Shown piece by piece: positions 39,501 through 47,700 of a stretch of DNA of 64,000 bases. The notes beneath the pieces were generated by a model. That model had not been told where the DNA came from. It did not search any database and worked only from the letters and a program-made list of their open reading frames with translations. A program made the translations under genes and the position numbers. The DNA is from Branchiostoma belcheri (taxonomy: Eukaryota; Chordata; Leptocardii; Amphioxiformes; Branchiostomatidae): contig NW_017804398.1 in the NCBI RefSeq assembly GCF_001625305.1, positions 1,163,114-1,227,113 of the forward strand, read 5' to 3'. Position 1 is the first letter of the stretch. The number at the start of each line of letters is the position of its first letter.

Positions 39501-39911
39501 TATTATATTGAGTAACCTGTCAGACCTACATGTAGCCTTTTCACATCTAACTGCAAGTTTTGTTTAAGGCTATCTCATTCATTTCACCTAAATCTGACTT
39601 TGACAATCTTCACTGATCTTTGTTCTAAATAGTTTCCAATAATCTAGACTGATTTCTCATGTTGATATGCAGTTCAATGAGCAACCTGAGAAAAAAGCAA
39701 CCATTTCCATGTTCTCTGCAGGTATCAGACCATGCTGCGCTGCTGGTCATCAGAGCCAGAAGACCGTCCAACGTTCTCCGAGCTGGTGGCCGAGATGGAG
39801 GCCATCTTGTCTCGCACCTCCAGCGACCTGACCCCTGATGACCATGTCTTGATGCAGCAGCCGGCCGTCTACGTCAACATCCCCAACGGAAGAACAAACT
39901 CCTTGTGGTGA
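11066..39911 (+). CDS. Integrin alpha/integrin beta/MET-like receptor tyrosine kinase fusion, 1474 residues, 35 exons
   Basis: One continuous 4425-base reading frame over 35 exons. Every exon is bounded by usable splice sites and every junction keeps frame (34 introns; all GT-AG except one GC-AG). Module order: signal peptide (1-25), seven FG-GAP repeats of an integrin-alpha propeller (about 26-495), thigh-like domain (about 500-635), integrin-beta degenerate PSI, hybrid and betaI domains (about 636-1047), membrane span (about 1076-1098), MET/RON-like kinase (about 1170-1435) and a tail ending in YVNI. There is no internal stop, and no plausible second start or polyA signal separates the modules. 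Alpha calf domains, the beta EGF stalk, the beta tail domain and the NPxY cytoplasmic tail are missing. Family knowledge suggests a surface receptor that could couple a cation-dependent adhesion head directly to kinase signalling. That role is inference. Exons are listed under the module entries. Confidence 0.9.
11242..20491. other. Intron 1 of the integrin-kinase gene (9.2 kb)
   Basis: The donor GTGAGT at 11242 pairs with an acceptor ending at 20491. I find no embedded gene. GC-rich, CpG-containing patches (about 12790-12960, 14380-14560 and 17040-17180) stand out from the AT-rich background and could be enhancers. Short ORFs crossing them are open on several frames and show no family signature. 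An (ATTC)n microsatellite is listed separately. Confidence 0.6.
18626..18660. repeat. (ATTC)n microsatellite
   Basis: About eight or nine tandem TCAT units in intron 1 of the integrin-kinase gene. Confidence 0.9.
21064..21125. repeat. Short dispersed repeat, copy A (partner at 24976-25035)
   Basis: The core CCAGAGCTAAACTTAATGAC with flanking CATAGTCGTTTAT is matched, with a few changes, by 24976-25035. Both copies lie in introns of the integrin-kinase gene (introns 2 and 7) in the same orientation. Confidence 0.6.
21690..22112 (-). mobile_element. 3' part of an L2/CR1-like non-LTR retrotransposon
   Basis: On the minus strand, 22112-21867 encodes 81 residues ending in a C-terminal pattern characteristic of CR1/L2/Jockey-type ORF2 ([18 protein letters not shown], then [11 protein letters not shown]). 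It is followed by a 3' UTR with the hairpin phrase CAGGCCAGAGTGGCCTG, then TACCTGGTTAAACAAATAAA and a degenerate GTTGAAA/GTTAAA tail near 21695-21720. The 5' part of the reverse transcriptase is absent, as expected for a 5'-truncated insertion. It sits in intron 2 of the integrin-kinase gene in antisense orientation. Not a cellular gene. Confidence 0.8.
24229..24249 (-). promoter_or_regulatory. RE1/NRSE-like motif
   Basis: On the minus strand this reads TTCAGCACCAAGGACATCG followed by CC. It matches 19 of 21 positions of the vertebrate REST/NRSF RE1 consensus (core TTCAGCACCACGGACAG). A second partial half-site, TTCAGCACC, begins about 70 bases away at 24180 on the plus strand. Location is intron 5 of the integrin-kinase gene. 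Whether a REST-like protein exists in this organism cannot be judged here. Confidence 0.4.
24976..25035. repeat. Short dispersed repeat, copy B
   Basis: Matches 21064-21125 around CCAGAGCTAAACTTTATGAC. It ends about 45 bases before the acceptor of exon 8, so it lies next to the branch-point region of intron 7. Confidence 0.6.
25872..26159 (+). mobile_element. tRNA-derived SINE flanked by a 12-bp target duplication
   Basis: The insert carries a tRNA-like head with A box TGGCGTAGCGG and B box GGTTCAAGTCC near 25895-25955, then a body with CCCTTGGGAAAGGCACTTTAC, a phrase found in many deuterostome SINEs. It ends in an A-rich tail (AATAAAAAAATAAAAAATAA…). It is bracketed by perfect copies of AACTTAAGCTTC at 25860-25871 and 26160-26171. 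The perfect duplication shows a retrotransposed insertion into intron 9 of the integrin-kinase gene, and probably a recent one. Confidence 0.88.
27689..29884 (-). CDS. DUF229 family (sulfatase-like) type II membrane protein, 731 residues, single coding exon
   Basis: An uninterrupted frame nested in intron 13 of the integrin-kinase gene, on the opposite strand. A short cytoplasmic start precedes one membrane span (about 21-43), then a very acidic stretch (74-110), then a luminal alkaline-phosphatase-superfamily fold typical of DUF229. Visible motifs are [11 protein letters not shown] (D280 as candidate metal ligand), FGEDE (365-369) and FADHGARYG (482-490). Several N-glycosylation sequons are present, for example NSSA, NETT and NRTC. 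The substrate of this family is not established. The true start may be the Met at residue 13 (codon 29846-29848), because a T-rich tract and ATGACAG just before it could be the acceptor of a 5' UTR intron. An intronless coding region suggests retrocopy origin or a family that lacks introns. Confidence 0.88.
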   Translation of the reverse strand: MTGTYTGSRQDTMRSTNLNIRVCFAAVLFIGFLSAVVYIAAVMSPSTVHKDDRSDIETADHETIRTIPPGIEVDFFEDDEAQDVDDDEDDGEEAEAENVDEDDQSREAEEQPVCKYPDLQMSNPEINHLFDKSHLHCGGRPINYLTYLDSNTDDRIGVIRLNSSALLPGEKLISCRYIRIDYLSDWENNAIIVHTKDFKDNNETTLDFPFEHEFARVSCQYETEVFSGTGTEMMVKQHNNMFQQVKKKPPLEIWAKQLHNSGRAKEALGGGLNVLMVGVDSTSRMNFMRKLPKTFQYFTETLQGYVLKGYHVIGDGTTAQFIGMFTGFLEDELPNTKRGTANATLCDVFPLIWRKYKRMGYVTMFGEDEAWTGTFQYRTTGFSYPPTDHYMRPFWLAIEHLPGYRYYGQFCLGATPKHHYTFQYMRHFVDKYNQSLKFATAFHSQLSHDSVNLIQSADQDILDLISSWNDKGYLNNTVLIVFADHGARYGEIRQFLQGRLEERLPFFGIAIPKWIKEKHPEIADNLRKNQERLTTAFDFHKMLQHILDYPGDQSRFQGHGISLFQEIPLNRTCEDAHIADHWCTCLQTISMSTSNDFVIASAKFLVSYINDLTLPHRNNCMELVLKNITHAEIIKPNKRLLQFQESSLQFHVAKFGNMLRLPFVDFMLTVETEPNGGMYEASVRKWFKRDHTEVLADISRINRYGDHPKCIRDKFPRLRKYCFCKEFLHPT
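30785..31727 (+). CDS. Module: integrin-alpha thigh-like domain (exons 14-16)
   Basis: Exons 30785-30843, 31197-31354 and 31569-31727 (phases 2-1, 1-0, 0-0), residues about 506-631. The sequence [20 protein letters not shown], a run of alternating hydrophobic strands, and [12 protein letters not shown] fit the Ig-like thigh domain that follows the propeller in integrin alpha chains. After it, where calf-1 and calf-2 would come, the gene passes directly into the integrin-beta module. The domain call rests on position and pattern and is weaker than the propeller call. Confidence 0.72.
31384..31408. repeat. (TTTG)n microsatellite
   Basis: About six TTTG units in intron 15 of the integrin-kinase gene. 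Confidence 0.85.
31864..35632 (+). CDS. Module: integrin-beta head, hybrid and betaI domains (exons 17-27)
   Basis: Exons: 31864-31907, 32039-32096, 32297-32381, 32834-32965, 33269-33395, 33571-33742, 34162-34326, 34564-34659, 34984-35073, 35192-35326, 35489-35632. The short Cys-containing start (GGCMCRN, then DDCFHCPGE) is at best a degenerate PSI domain. [14 protein letters not shown] is the standard entry to the beta hybrid domain. The betaI domain follows: MIDAS D718-x-S720-x-S722 (DMSKS), a short CAGC specificity loop (785-788), N819-A-D821-L-P823-E824 for the SyMBS site, IGWR, and [16 protein letters not shown]. The ADMIDAS acidic pair is changed to Glu-Phe (725-726). ELTSRIRL through CTTCLCQ completes the hybrid domain. 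The integrin EGF repeats and beta-tail domain are absent. Intron 25 has a GC donor (GAG|gcaagt at 35074). Confidence 0.92.
33937..34100. repeat. Cluster of perfect inverted repeats in intron 22
   Basis: GCCTACAAACCATT (33937-33950) is exactly inverted at 33977-33990. A nested pair follows: CCCCATGTTC (34027-34036) with GAACATGGGG (34091-34100), and inside it CTATGTTCTGA (34044-34054) with TCAGAACATAG (34068-34078). These would form two stem-loops in DNA or pre-mRNA. They look like remnants of small fold-back elements. Confidence 0.75.
34785..34850 (+). repeat. Dispersed repeat carrying an RE1-like motif (copy 1)
   Basis: Shares about 60 bases (TTGTCACAAA…TTGTTAAAAA…TTCAGCACCA…GACAGATC) with 35772-35835. 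The part TTCAGCACCAAGGACAG at 34827-34843 matches 16 of 17 positions of the REST/NRSF RE1 core. Located in intron 24 of the integrin-kinase gene. Confidence 0.55.
35772..35835 (+). repeat. Dispersed repeat carrying an RE1-like motif (copy 2)
   Basis: Second copy of the 34785-34850 repeat, in intron 27. The RE1-like core here is TTCAGCACCAATGACAG (35811-35827), 15 of 17 positions. Confidence 0.55.
35876..36131 (+). CDS. Module: transmembrane exon of the integrin-kinase fusion (exon 28)
   Basis: One exon of 256 bases (phase 0 to 1) encodes the end of the ectodomain with Cys-Ser-Cys (1053-1055), a linker, the hydrophobic span W1076 to M1098 ([18 protein letters not shown]), the stop-transfer sequence RCRDK, and the juxtamembrane region. 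This exon joins the integrin-derived outside to the kinase-derived inside. Only about 28 residues separate the hybrid domain from the membrane, so the head would sit close to the cell surface, unlike an integrin on long legs. A juxtamembrane tyrosine (TTTYSRQQQ) is present. Confidence 0.9.
36400..39911 (+). CDS. Module: MET/RON-like tyrosine kinase domain and tail (exons 29-35)
   Basis: Exons 36400-36561, 36739-36822, 37112-37293, 37639-37748, 37987-38149, 38441-38577, 39722-39911 (stop TGA 39909-39911). Complete kinase: glycine loop GKGFFGLV, VAVK with K1211, alphaC E1228 in [23 protein letters not shown] with D1305, DFG 1323-1325, activation-loop Y1335-Y1336 in EREYYSS, and [33 protein letters not shown] and YLLQGRRL are closest to MET/RON among the families I know. 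The tail holds AVYVNIPNG with Y1462. Its YVN sequence is a Grb2-type YxN site and matches the YVNV docking site of MET in position and sequence. All catalytic residues are intact, so an active kinase is expected. Confidence 0.95.
38696..39450. mobile_element. Dispersed element with 11-bp terminal inverted repeats (copy 2)
   Basis: Begins ATGGGTTCACC (38696-38706) and ends GGTGAACCCAT (39440-39450), exact inverted repeats. The left part (CT-rich run, then CCTGAAATTTGGTATGGAGG) and the AACCAATAGGCATGCAGC phrase are shared with 500-1290. Inside, a unit with TGCTGATTGGCTGTTGG and TTTAACTTGATTAACACCTG is repeated about 73 bases apart (near 39046 and 39119). No coding capacity. It lies in intron 34, between the last two kinase exons. 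Confidence 0.65.
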
Positions 39912-42140
39912 CATGCTCGGTTCATTGAGGAATGTAAGGGTAAAAAAACAGCAAAGACATTTGCACAAACAGTGTCATGCAATATCACCAGACTGCCATG
40001 TTTCAAATGAATACTACTCCTAATGAGGTATGAAATAGTACATGTAGTCATGTAAGATATCCGAAAAGAATTCACTGTAAATACAGTCTGGGGATTGTAT
40101 AATCTTTTCCAACAAATGTGTGTTAGCAGTTTTTAAAAATATGAAGAAGACAGGTTTTGTATTTCAGGTCTCTGACTTTTTCCATAAGAACTTCTCACTC
40201 AATCAAGGGAATAGGTAGTCCCAAACTTCTCCCAGCATGTGCCTTTGTAAAGAACATGCCTTGTACATGTACATGAAAAATATTATGTAGTATGATATAG
40301 CTATATAAGCTGATTCCAGACCAGAGGTACATGTAAATGTGTCTTGTAAAACCTCTTCACAAACACTCTGCAAAATGTAGCATTTTCAGGATGTTTCTAG
40401 ACCCTTGTTAATGCAAGAAGTGAAGAAGTGTCCTGAGTCAGCTTTGTTTTTTCTGGTAAGATTTTTAGCAAGTGCTTCCAAGAGGCAACTAGATTAGCCT
40501 TTACCAATACTTTGTGTACAACACAAATATTAATGATACTTATCCTGATGAAAACATAGTTATAGAGTCGGCAGTTGTGATTCTGTATATGCCATGCAAA
40601 AAATAGAGTAGTGCAATTATAAGTTGCTTCAACTGAAAATAATCTTTACAAACAGAAATAATACACAATGTAGTGTGTTCTGCATTAGACAGAATAGCTT
40701 TTGTAACTATGAAATGTATTTGCTCATTAAAGGTTGACTGATGTGAGGTTATGAATGCAATATACATAAAGTTGATTACAAATCACACAGTGCCTTACTA
40801 TATAATGTGTATAAAAATCTGACAGGTACAATGTGTATGACACAGTACACTGTGCAAATCATAGTATATTTCACTTTCAAGACATGATGATATGACAAAT
40901 TAACAAACTCATAATGATAATGGTATACATACGATGTTGTACACTGTACCTTTGATATCCTCTAAACATGATCTGGGCAATGTAAATGCAGAATTATTTT
41001 TTGATAGAAGGGCAGTGGAAATGAAAACATATACATTTTCCTGTATGAAAATAGGGACATTCAAGTCCCTGTTCTATTTTCTATTGCCTGAGAAACAAAC
41101 TGTATCTGGCTCATTTTAAATGTACATGTGTCAGATATATTGCAACATCTTGGCATCTTTCTTCCATTGCAGTCATTTTGATAACTGTTCACTGAAGTGT
41201 TCAGTGATGTACAGATGTTTCAGGACATTATGAACAGTCAATTGGTTAGGAAAGAGCTGTGCTGAGTGTCTTATATTTGTATGAAACTTGTGCCTTAAAC
41301 ATCATAATTCTTATATTATGTATCAGTAGCAATAAGAGACTTAGTGTACTTGTAAGATTTGAATTTTCCATCATTACTGCCAGTATTTAGTACATATTAA
41401 ATACATAGTAACAAACTTAGTATATTATAAAATACTTCAAGATGAAGCAACTACATTGTATGATATCATTGTTTTCTTGAAACACTTTAAGTGTAATGAG
41501 GCATTTAGTTGTTGCCCATAGACTGTATGACATTGTGTAATATTTGTTTAACATTCTGTAACCATTGTGTTTCTCTGTTCATTTGTGGAAAATAGTTGAA
41601 TTCATGTTCCTTTTTTGAGTTACAGTTCAAGTTGCATGTACAACAGTATAGTTCCCTCAAAAGTTGGGAAAGCAGTTGTCACACTATGAATGTGGAATGG
41701 GTACATGTAACTCTAATCTAAATGTATAGATGAATCAGTGATAGAATTCTGCCTCAAGTACAAGACTTAGTCTTTGGCAAATACTATATAATTTCCTTGA
41801 ATACACTTAGATAAGTTCTTCATTCAATTATGGGGTCTTCATGTTGAAGATTTACTAATGTGCATTAGAACAGCTCTTTATGTATAGTTATAACAAATCT
41901 AACCATTCATTTTTAACAGACAAGCAATTGTAAATACTACTCATGTGCAGACAAGGCAGGTCCTTGTTTTGTTGCTACCAACACGTTGCATGTGCATATT
42001 TGCTCAGTTTTTATATATTCTGTTATATTTGGTACCATTTGCTTTTTGTTATGTATACAGTAAATCATTGCTATTATACATTATACATGGCTTTATTGTA
42101 AACATTTGCCAAGAATCAATAAAAATCAACTTAAAATCAA
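39912..42140 (+). other. 3' UTR of the integrin-kinase gene with AATAAA at 42118-42123
   Basis: After the stop at 39911 there is about 2.2 kb of AT-rich sequence without coding signals. The first good AATAAA I noticed is at 42118-42123 (ATCAATAAAAATC). The transcript end is a prediction. Confidence 0.5.
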
Positions 42141-42826
42141 AGACAGGACTTGGTACATGTACAATGTATACAGGAGCCCTTTATTGTCATGGTAGGATAA
42201 CAAGTAATGACTGTAACTGAAGTACTTGACCTACATTTGTACCAGTCATGGCGATGGTCTAAGCCCTGTGTCCCATGAATCTTTTTTTTCTTCTAATTTT
42301 GGGGATAAGTTGCTTACCATTGACTATAAAATCTCTACAATTTATCACTGAATGGAATTTACAAGTACCTATAGCTTAAATACATTGAACCAAATTCATC
42401 ATACATTGATTGCTGATTGGAATAAATCAATCTTCGCAATTAAAATTGCTACTGTGTAAGCAACATCATACATTATATACTATACTTTTTTTTTCTGAAA
42501 TTACAGCTAAGACAACAACACCACCAAGAAAAGGTGGTGTGCAACATACTTTCATTTCCCCACAGTTAAACTAATAAATTGCTTACCTATAAATATACTT
42601 GATGGCAATGAGCAAATTAATATTTTTCTACCACCATCAATCGATTGATTCAAAATAAAATCATAATGCTTGACATACATAAAATGAAGTATGGCAAGGA
42701 AAATACTTTGGAAGATTAAACAATTATGAACTTATTTTTCACAATTATAATGTTGATGTAGAAAAAGACATGCAGGATGATTGAGTTATTGTGTGGGCTA
42801 TATGTTCAGTCACTGTGAATTTCCTC
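42141..42826 (-). other. 3' UTR of the minus-strand integrin-beta/FN3 gene
   Basis: Reverse-strand AATAAA is seen as TTTATT at 42180-42185, about 640 bases beyond the stop codon of the minus-strand gene. A second TTTATT at 42092-42097 would overlap the plus-strand transcript end. The two large genes are arranged tail to tail with almost no spacer. Confidence 0.4.
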
Positions 42827-44787
42827 TCACTTGTACTCAAAATCAGGTAAATCCTCTTCATCAAAGTCCCAGTCATAGTTACTATAGTCTGGATAGTCAC
42901 ATGTTACGGCTGAAATAAAGCAAAAGAGATATTTCATTCCTGACAGACTATGAAACACCAGCTGCATTCTCTACAAAACAATAAAGTAAAGCAAGTCTTC
43001 GCCCCACTCTTCCCCTCCCTCAACTCTTGTAATACTGTAAAAAAAATGCCTCCACCCCTGAGGCATCGCTTTAAACAAAACCTCGGTATGCAGAGGTAAA
43101 AATTGCTGTCCCTACCTGATGGGATGTGTATGTCTATAATTCCTTCTTCGTTGTATCCATAAGTGTAGTTTGCATAGCATTCATCCAGCAGGTCCTCTGC
43201 AATGTACTGGCACTGTTTTCTTCCTGCCTTCAGTTCTAGAGAACAGTTTCAAATAGTGAGAAACATTGTTACTTAGTAATACATATTCAGTTAGACACGC
43301 AGTAAGTAAATAGAGTTTATAAAACGTACTAAATGTTACATGGGAGTACTAGTTTACAAAATATATGTTAATCATGGTATCAAATATATATTAAAGCTTC
43401 TGTGTTCCCCAACACTTTCCAGTTAAACATTTTGACTAAAAGTGATACATGTACAATTCATTTCATTCTTGGCATCCATGTAATCTTCTTTTCTGTGTTA
43501 CCTTCAGTGATGTTCAATTTGTCCACCATGATAACTGGGCTCTCAAAGTTGTTGCAGTCCTCAGTGCAGCCACTTGTTAGCTCCCAGTACATGCAGTCCA
43601 CACAGGTCTCAAAGTCTTCACACTGTAGCTCCGGGCAGTCCTGTAGTAAATATTACATGTTCAGAACAAACTATCAATTGATACAGTCATGTATTACTTT
43701 ATTGGGAAGTTTGAAAAGATACTGAATCACAACCTTAGGAGTTACATGGTGTGATCAGCTCATGAAGGAGAAACAAATTTTTAGATTTCTGTTAATTAAT
43801 ATGACTTGAAATAGATTGGAAATAAATAGATTACCGTGCAGTCTTCACATGTGGGTCCTGTGTATCCATCCTCACATTGACAGGCACCACACTCGCACAC
43901 CCCGTGGCGGTTGCACAGTTGCTGGAAAAAAGGCAGTCAGCTAGTACATGCATTTCACCTCAGTCTTTGCTTACAACTGTAAGGATCGGATATTCTTTGG
44001 CAAGGAATCACATTTTGACCACATTCTCCAAGGATTAGCCTCTTGTTATTCACTTCCAGTGTTCATCAATTGAATTGAATAATTGAATATATTTAGTCAT
44101 CGTTATTTATGGATTAAGTAATTCTTTGTTATTCATCTGGCTCCAACTGTCAGCTTCAGTGCAGAAACAGACACCTTTAATTCCACCTGCATACAAGAAG
44201 ACTGGCACCTACCCCGTTCAGTGCAGTACAGGGCTCCACGGCTACAGAACAGTTGCAGGCTGACCCCTCCCACCCCACGTCACACAGGCAGGAGCTGCAC
44301 TCACACTGCCCATGGCCTGTAAGTACATGCCCACAATTCTGGTACAATACTTACATGCATGTCATACACTGCATTATGCTCTTCTTCACAATTAAGACAA
44401 CTATTAAGACAACTAAAAACATTAAACATTAAACTTAAGCAGCCATGTAAGGATATCAGAAAGAACATGTTAACACAAGTTAAGGTGCCATGAAATATGA
44501 TAGGGATAGCATCATTAAGATTCATTCATATCCTAACAATATTTGTTGGATGATAATTTCCATAGAGATATGAATAAGTACAATGTACTCACCACCACAT
44601 ATCTGTCCCTCGTGGCTGTCACAGTCAAAGTTGTTGCACTCACAGTGTGGCCCGTAGTACAACTTCTCAGGTTCTTCTGGGAAGGAGTCACACTGGCATG
44701 CCCCGTTGACGCACGTCCCATGGCCGGAGCAGATCGGGCCGTAGATGGGACGGCAGTTGTCAAACTCTTCCCCATAGATGTCAATCT
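42827..44787 (-). CDS. Module: integrin stalk cassette C, beta-tail and acidic C-terminus (exons 44-49)
   Basis: Exons (minus): 44593-44787, 44213-44316, 43835-43921, 43502-43640, 43116-43235, 42827-42909. Contains integrin-type EGF sequences ([47 protein letters not shown]), then a beta-tail-like [13 protein letters not shown] and [20 protein letters not shown]. In true integrin beta chains the membrane span would follow. Here the protein instead ends in [20 protein letters not shown] and four more residues. Tyrosines among Asp/Glu residues are candidate sulfation sites. Confidence 0.88.
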
Positions 44788-47700
44788 CTTTTTTAAATAA
44801 AAGGGCACATTTGAATGTTTCATCTTTTTCAAAACTCAGGAAAGTCACGGTTATGAAAGTGAACTATTTAAGTTGCCATACATTTGTAATTGTGTTTGGT
44901 TCTCAAAACAATCTTAAATAAAAAATAATCTTTTACATGTCACAAATTATACCAACCTGATGTTGGTGAATAGTCTGGTAGTCCTCCTAGTAGAATATAG
45001 TCATCTGAAAGGTTTAAAAATCAGATCGGACAGTTAGATTCAAGACAGGAATTTCTTCTCAAGTATAAAACGAGCAAGATTAGTAATTAAATGCTTTATG
45101 TATTTGTTTGTTTGTGATTGTATGTAGACTGATATCTTACCTTCACATACAGGACAGCACTTTCCAGGAGGCACGATAGTTTTGTTACAGGACAACTCTT
45201 GACAGAAGGCAGGGCTGCAGTCAACCCAGCCAAGCTGTGATTGAGAGCAACATGCATGAGTTAAGCGTGATCTAGTACATGAATCAAAGGATGCAGGTGC
45301 AAATATCACAACACATAAATGTCATGTACATTGCATTATCTTATGTTATGAGACAATGAAAAGGATTCAAACAAATTAACTTACTGCACATAAACAGATG
45401 GTGCAGACATCCTCCTCCAGCACAAAGATATCTCCATTCTCCACAAACTTTCCTTCATAGTCACAATCTGTAAGAACAAACAGGAATGAAGTACTTAGAC
45501 ATCAGATATCAATAGTAGCCTTGACTTTTTAAACCTTTCACTGTGACACCAATGGTTGTTGGGTAACAGTATTGGATAGTTATTCAAAATTCTAGTAACT
45601 TTTAAGTGGTGCACATGGTGTACCATCAAATCTTCTAACTTGTCCATCTCTTGTATCAAATATCACAAATAACATGTCCTACTATTACTAATAGTACTAA
45701 GGGTTAGCATGCTGTAGACATATTGACAGTTTCATATGATTATTACACAAAGTATGAAGTGTGATGGGATGTGAAACACATACCTTCACATATAGGACAG
45801 CATGTGCCCGGAGGCCTGTAGGGGTAGGAACACCACGTAACTGGGCAAATTTCATCTTCACAGTTCCTCTCTGGTATCTTCACTTCTGTCAAACAAATTA
45901 AAGGCATGTTATAGTGGAGATGTGGAGAATAATGGACATTTGTTGATTAAATTTTGTAATATATTAAATTTTGTAATAAGACGTGACAAAGTAAACTGCT
46001 GGCAAATCAAATGAATGATTACCGAAACATGCAATATCCAAATTTTCACTGTCAATGGTAAATAAAACAGCATTGGTCATTAGCATGAAAGTTCATCTGC
46101 TGTTCAACACCTTCATATTGCAACCCAAACTCTAACTTTAATTGTACTTCTAGTATCACCTGTTGTTGTAGCAACTGTTGTAGGAATGGTTGTAGGAACT
46201 GTTGTAGTAGGTGGTGCTGTTGTTGTAGTGGGAAGCAATGTTGTTGTGGGAGGAACTGTTGTGTCTGCATCCTCCTCTCTAACTGTAATGTGCAAGTATG
46301 TCATGAAAGCCTTTATATAATATAACTTTTAAAGTACACGAAACTGCCATATCATAGCATTCTGTGAATAAAAGAATTAACATACTATTAGCTAGATTTT
46401 GTAATATCTAAATCATATATTCTTTACACATTGTCAATAACTAGCCAGCAAAGATATAAAAGATTTTGAGGTTGAAATCATTCAGTGAAATAAAAAAAAA
46501 CATCTCATACTTGTTGTTGTAGGCTGTGTGGTGCTGGTGGAGGCAGGATATAACCTTGTTTTTCTCTCTGTAAATAGTAACAGTTCACAAAAGTCAATAT
46601 TGCTGTCAAGTAGAGATGTACAAAAAATGTACAATATTTGAGAGATCCATTCAATGACATGTAACTTTACTTGTACTAGAATGCCTGTGTTGACTACGGG
46701 ATGAAAATAAAAAGCAAGAACCTTTGCAATGTCCTCAAAACTCAGCATCATCGATGGTGAAAGTAAAGTACGGTTTGTCTAGCTGATCATACTGTGTTGT
46801 CAGAGTGATAAACCTGGAGTGGACAGAAGTTTGACAGCTCAGTTGTTACCTGGTAATGGCTGTGGTGTAGGTGGTGGTACCACCTCTCTGTCTGCAGAGT
46901 TGGCCTGTAGGAAACAGTTCCACAGAGGGTCGGTCACACTGGGGATGCCACAGGCAGAGATCAGGCTTCTCAGGATCTGCTGGTTGTTGGTGGCAGTGAG
47001 CAGGACTCGTCCACACTTGTCCTGACACCTGTCAAGGTAACAATTACTGAATTAGGCTTAAATCAATCTTTGAATGAACCAATTTTCATTGTACATAATA
47101 TGTATAATACAGTTTTGTACCAGCAAGACTTTTATTCCCTTTGTGGAAATAAACCAGTCTACTACTGTCTGGCCCTAACCTCTTCCCTCATGACCTTAAT
47201 GATCATGAAAGCAGCCAACAGTATTTCTTGAATAAACAAAGGCTCAAACAAACAAAAAACAAACTACTACCTCTCGTTAGCAGACAGAACACAGCATGGC
47301 AGGAGGCGGGAGATCCGGGATGGCCGCGGGGTGGTTCGTGGACGTGTCCTGGTGGCTGGTGTTCCATCTCCTCCTGTTGCTGTGGTAGACTGCTGGTCAG
47401 GCTCTGGGCTGGTGGTGGTGATTGACTTTGGTGTTGTGGAACTGGGCATAACTTCAGCTATGAACAAGAAATTGGGTATTTAACACCTCTGTGTTACATT
47501 TGTTATGTATCACTTGCCAATGCCATTGAATGAAATTATATAAACATAGCCCTGTCTGAACAATGCCCTAAACTTACTTGGTCTGGAGTGTAAGACAATG
47601 CGGTCTGAGTCGGGGTCATATGAGAAGACAAAGGGAAGGTTCTTTTCAGGGTCCACAAACTCACACAGCTTCCATTTTCCTGTAGAAGAAAAAAGTATGT

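Noticed and set aside
11066..39911. Model with three separate genes (integrin alpha, integrin beta, receptor kinase) lying side by side.
   Set aside because: No stop codon, polyA signal, signal peptide or new start occurs at either junction. Each module lacks the parts it would need to stand alone (the alpha has no calf domains or membrane span, the beta has no stalk or tail, the kinase has no signal peptide). All 34 junctions keep frame. RNA evidence is still needed.
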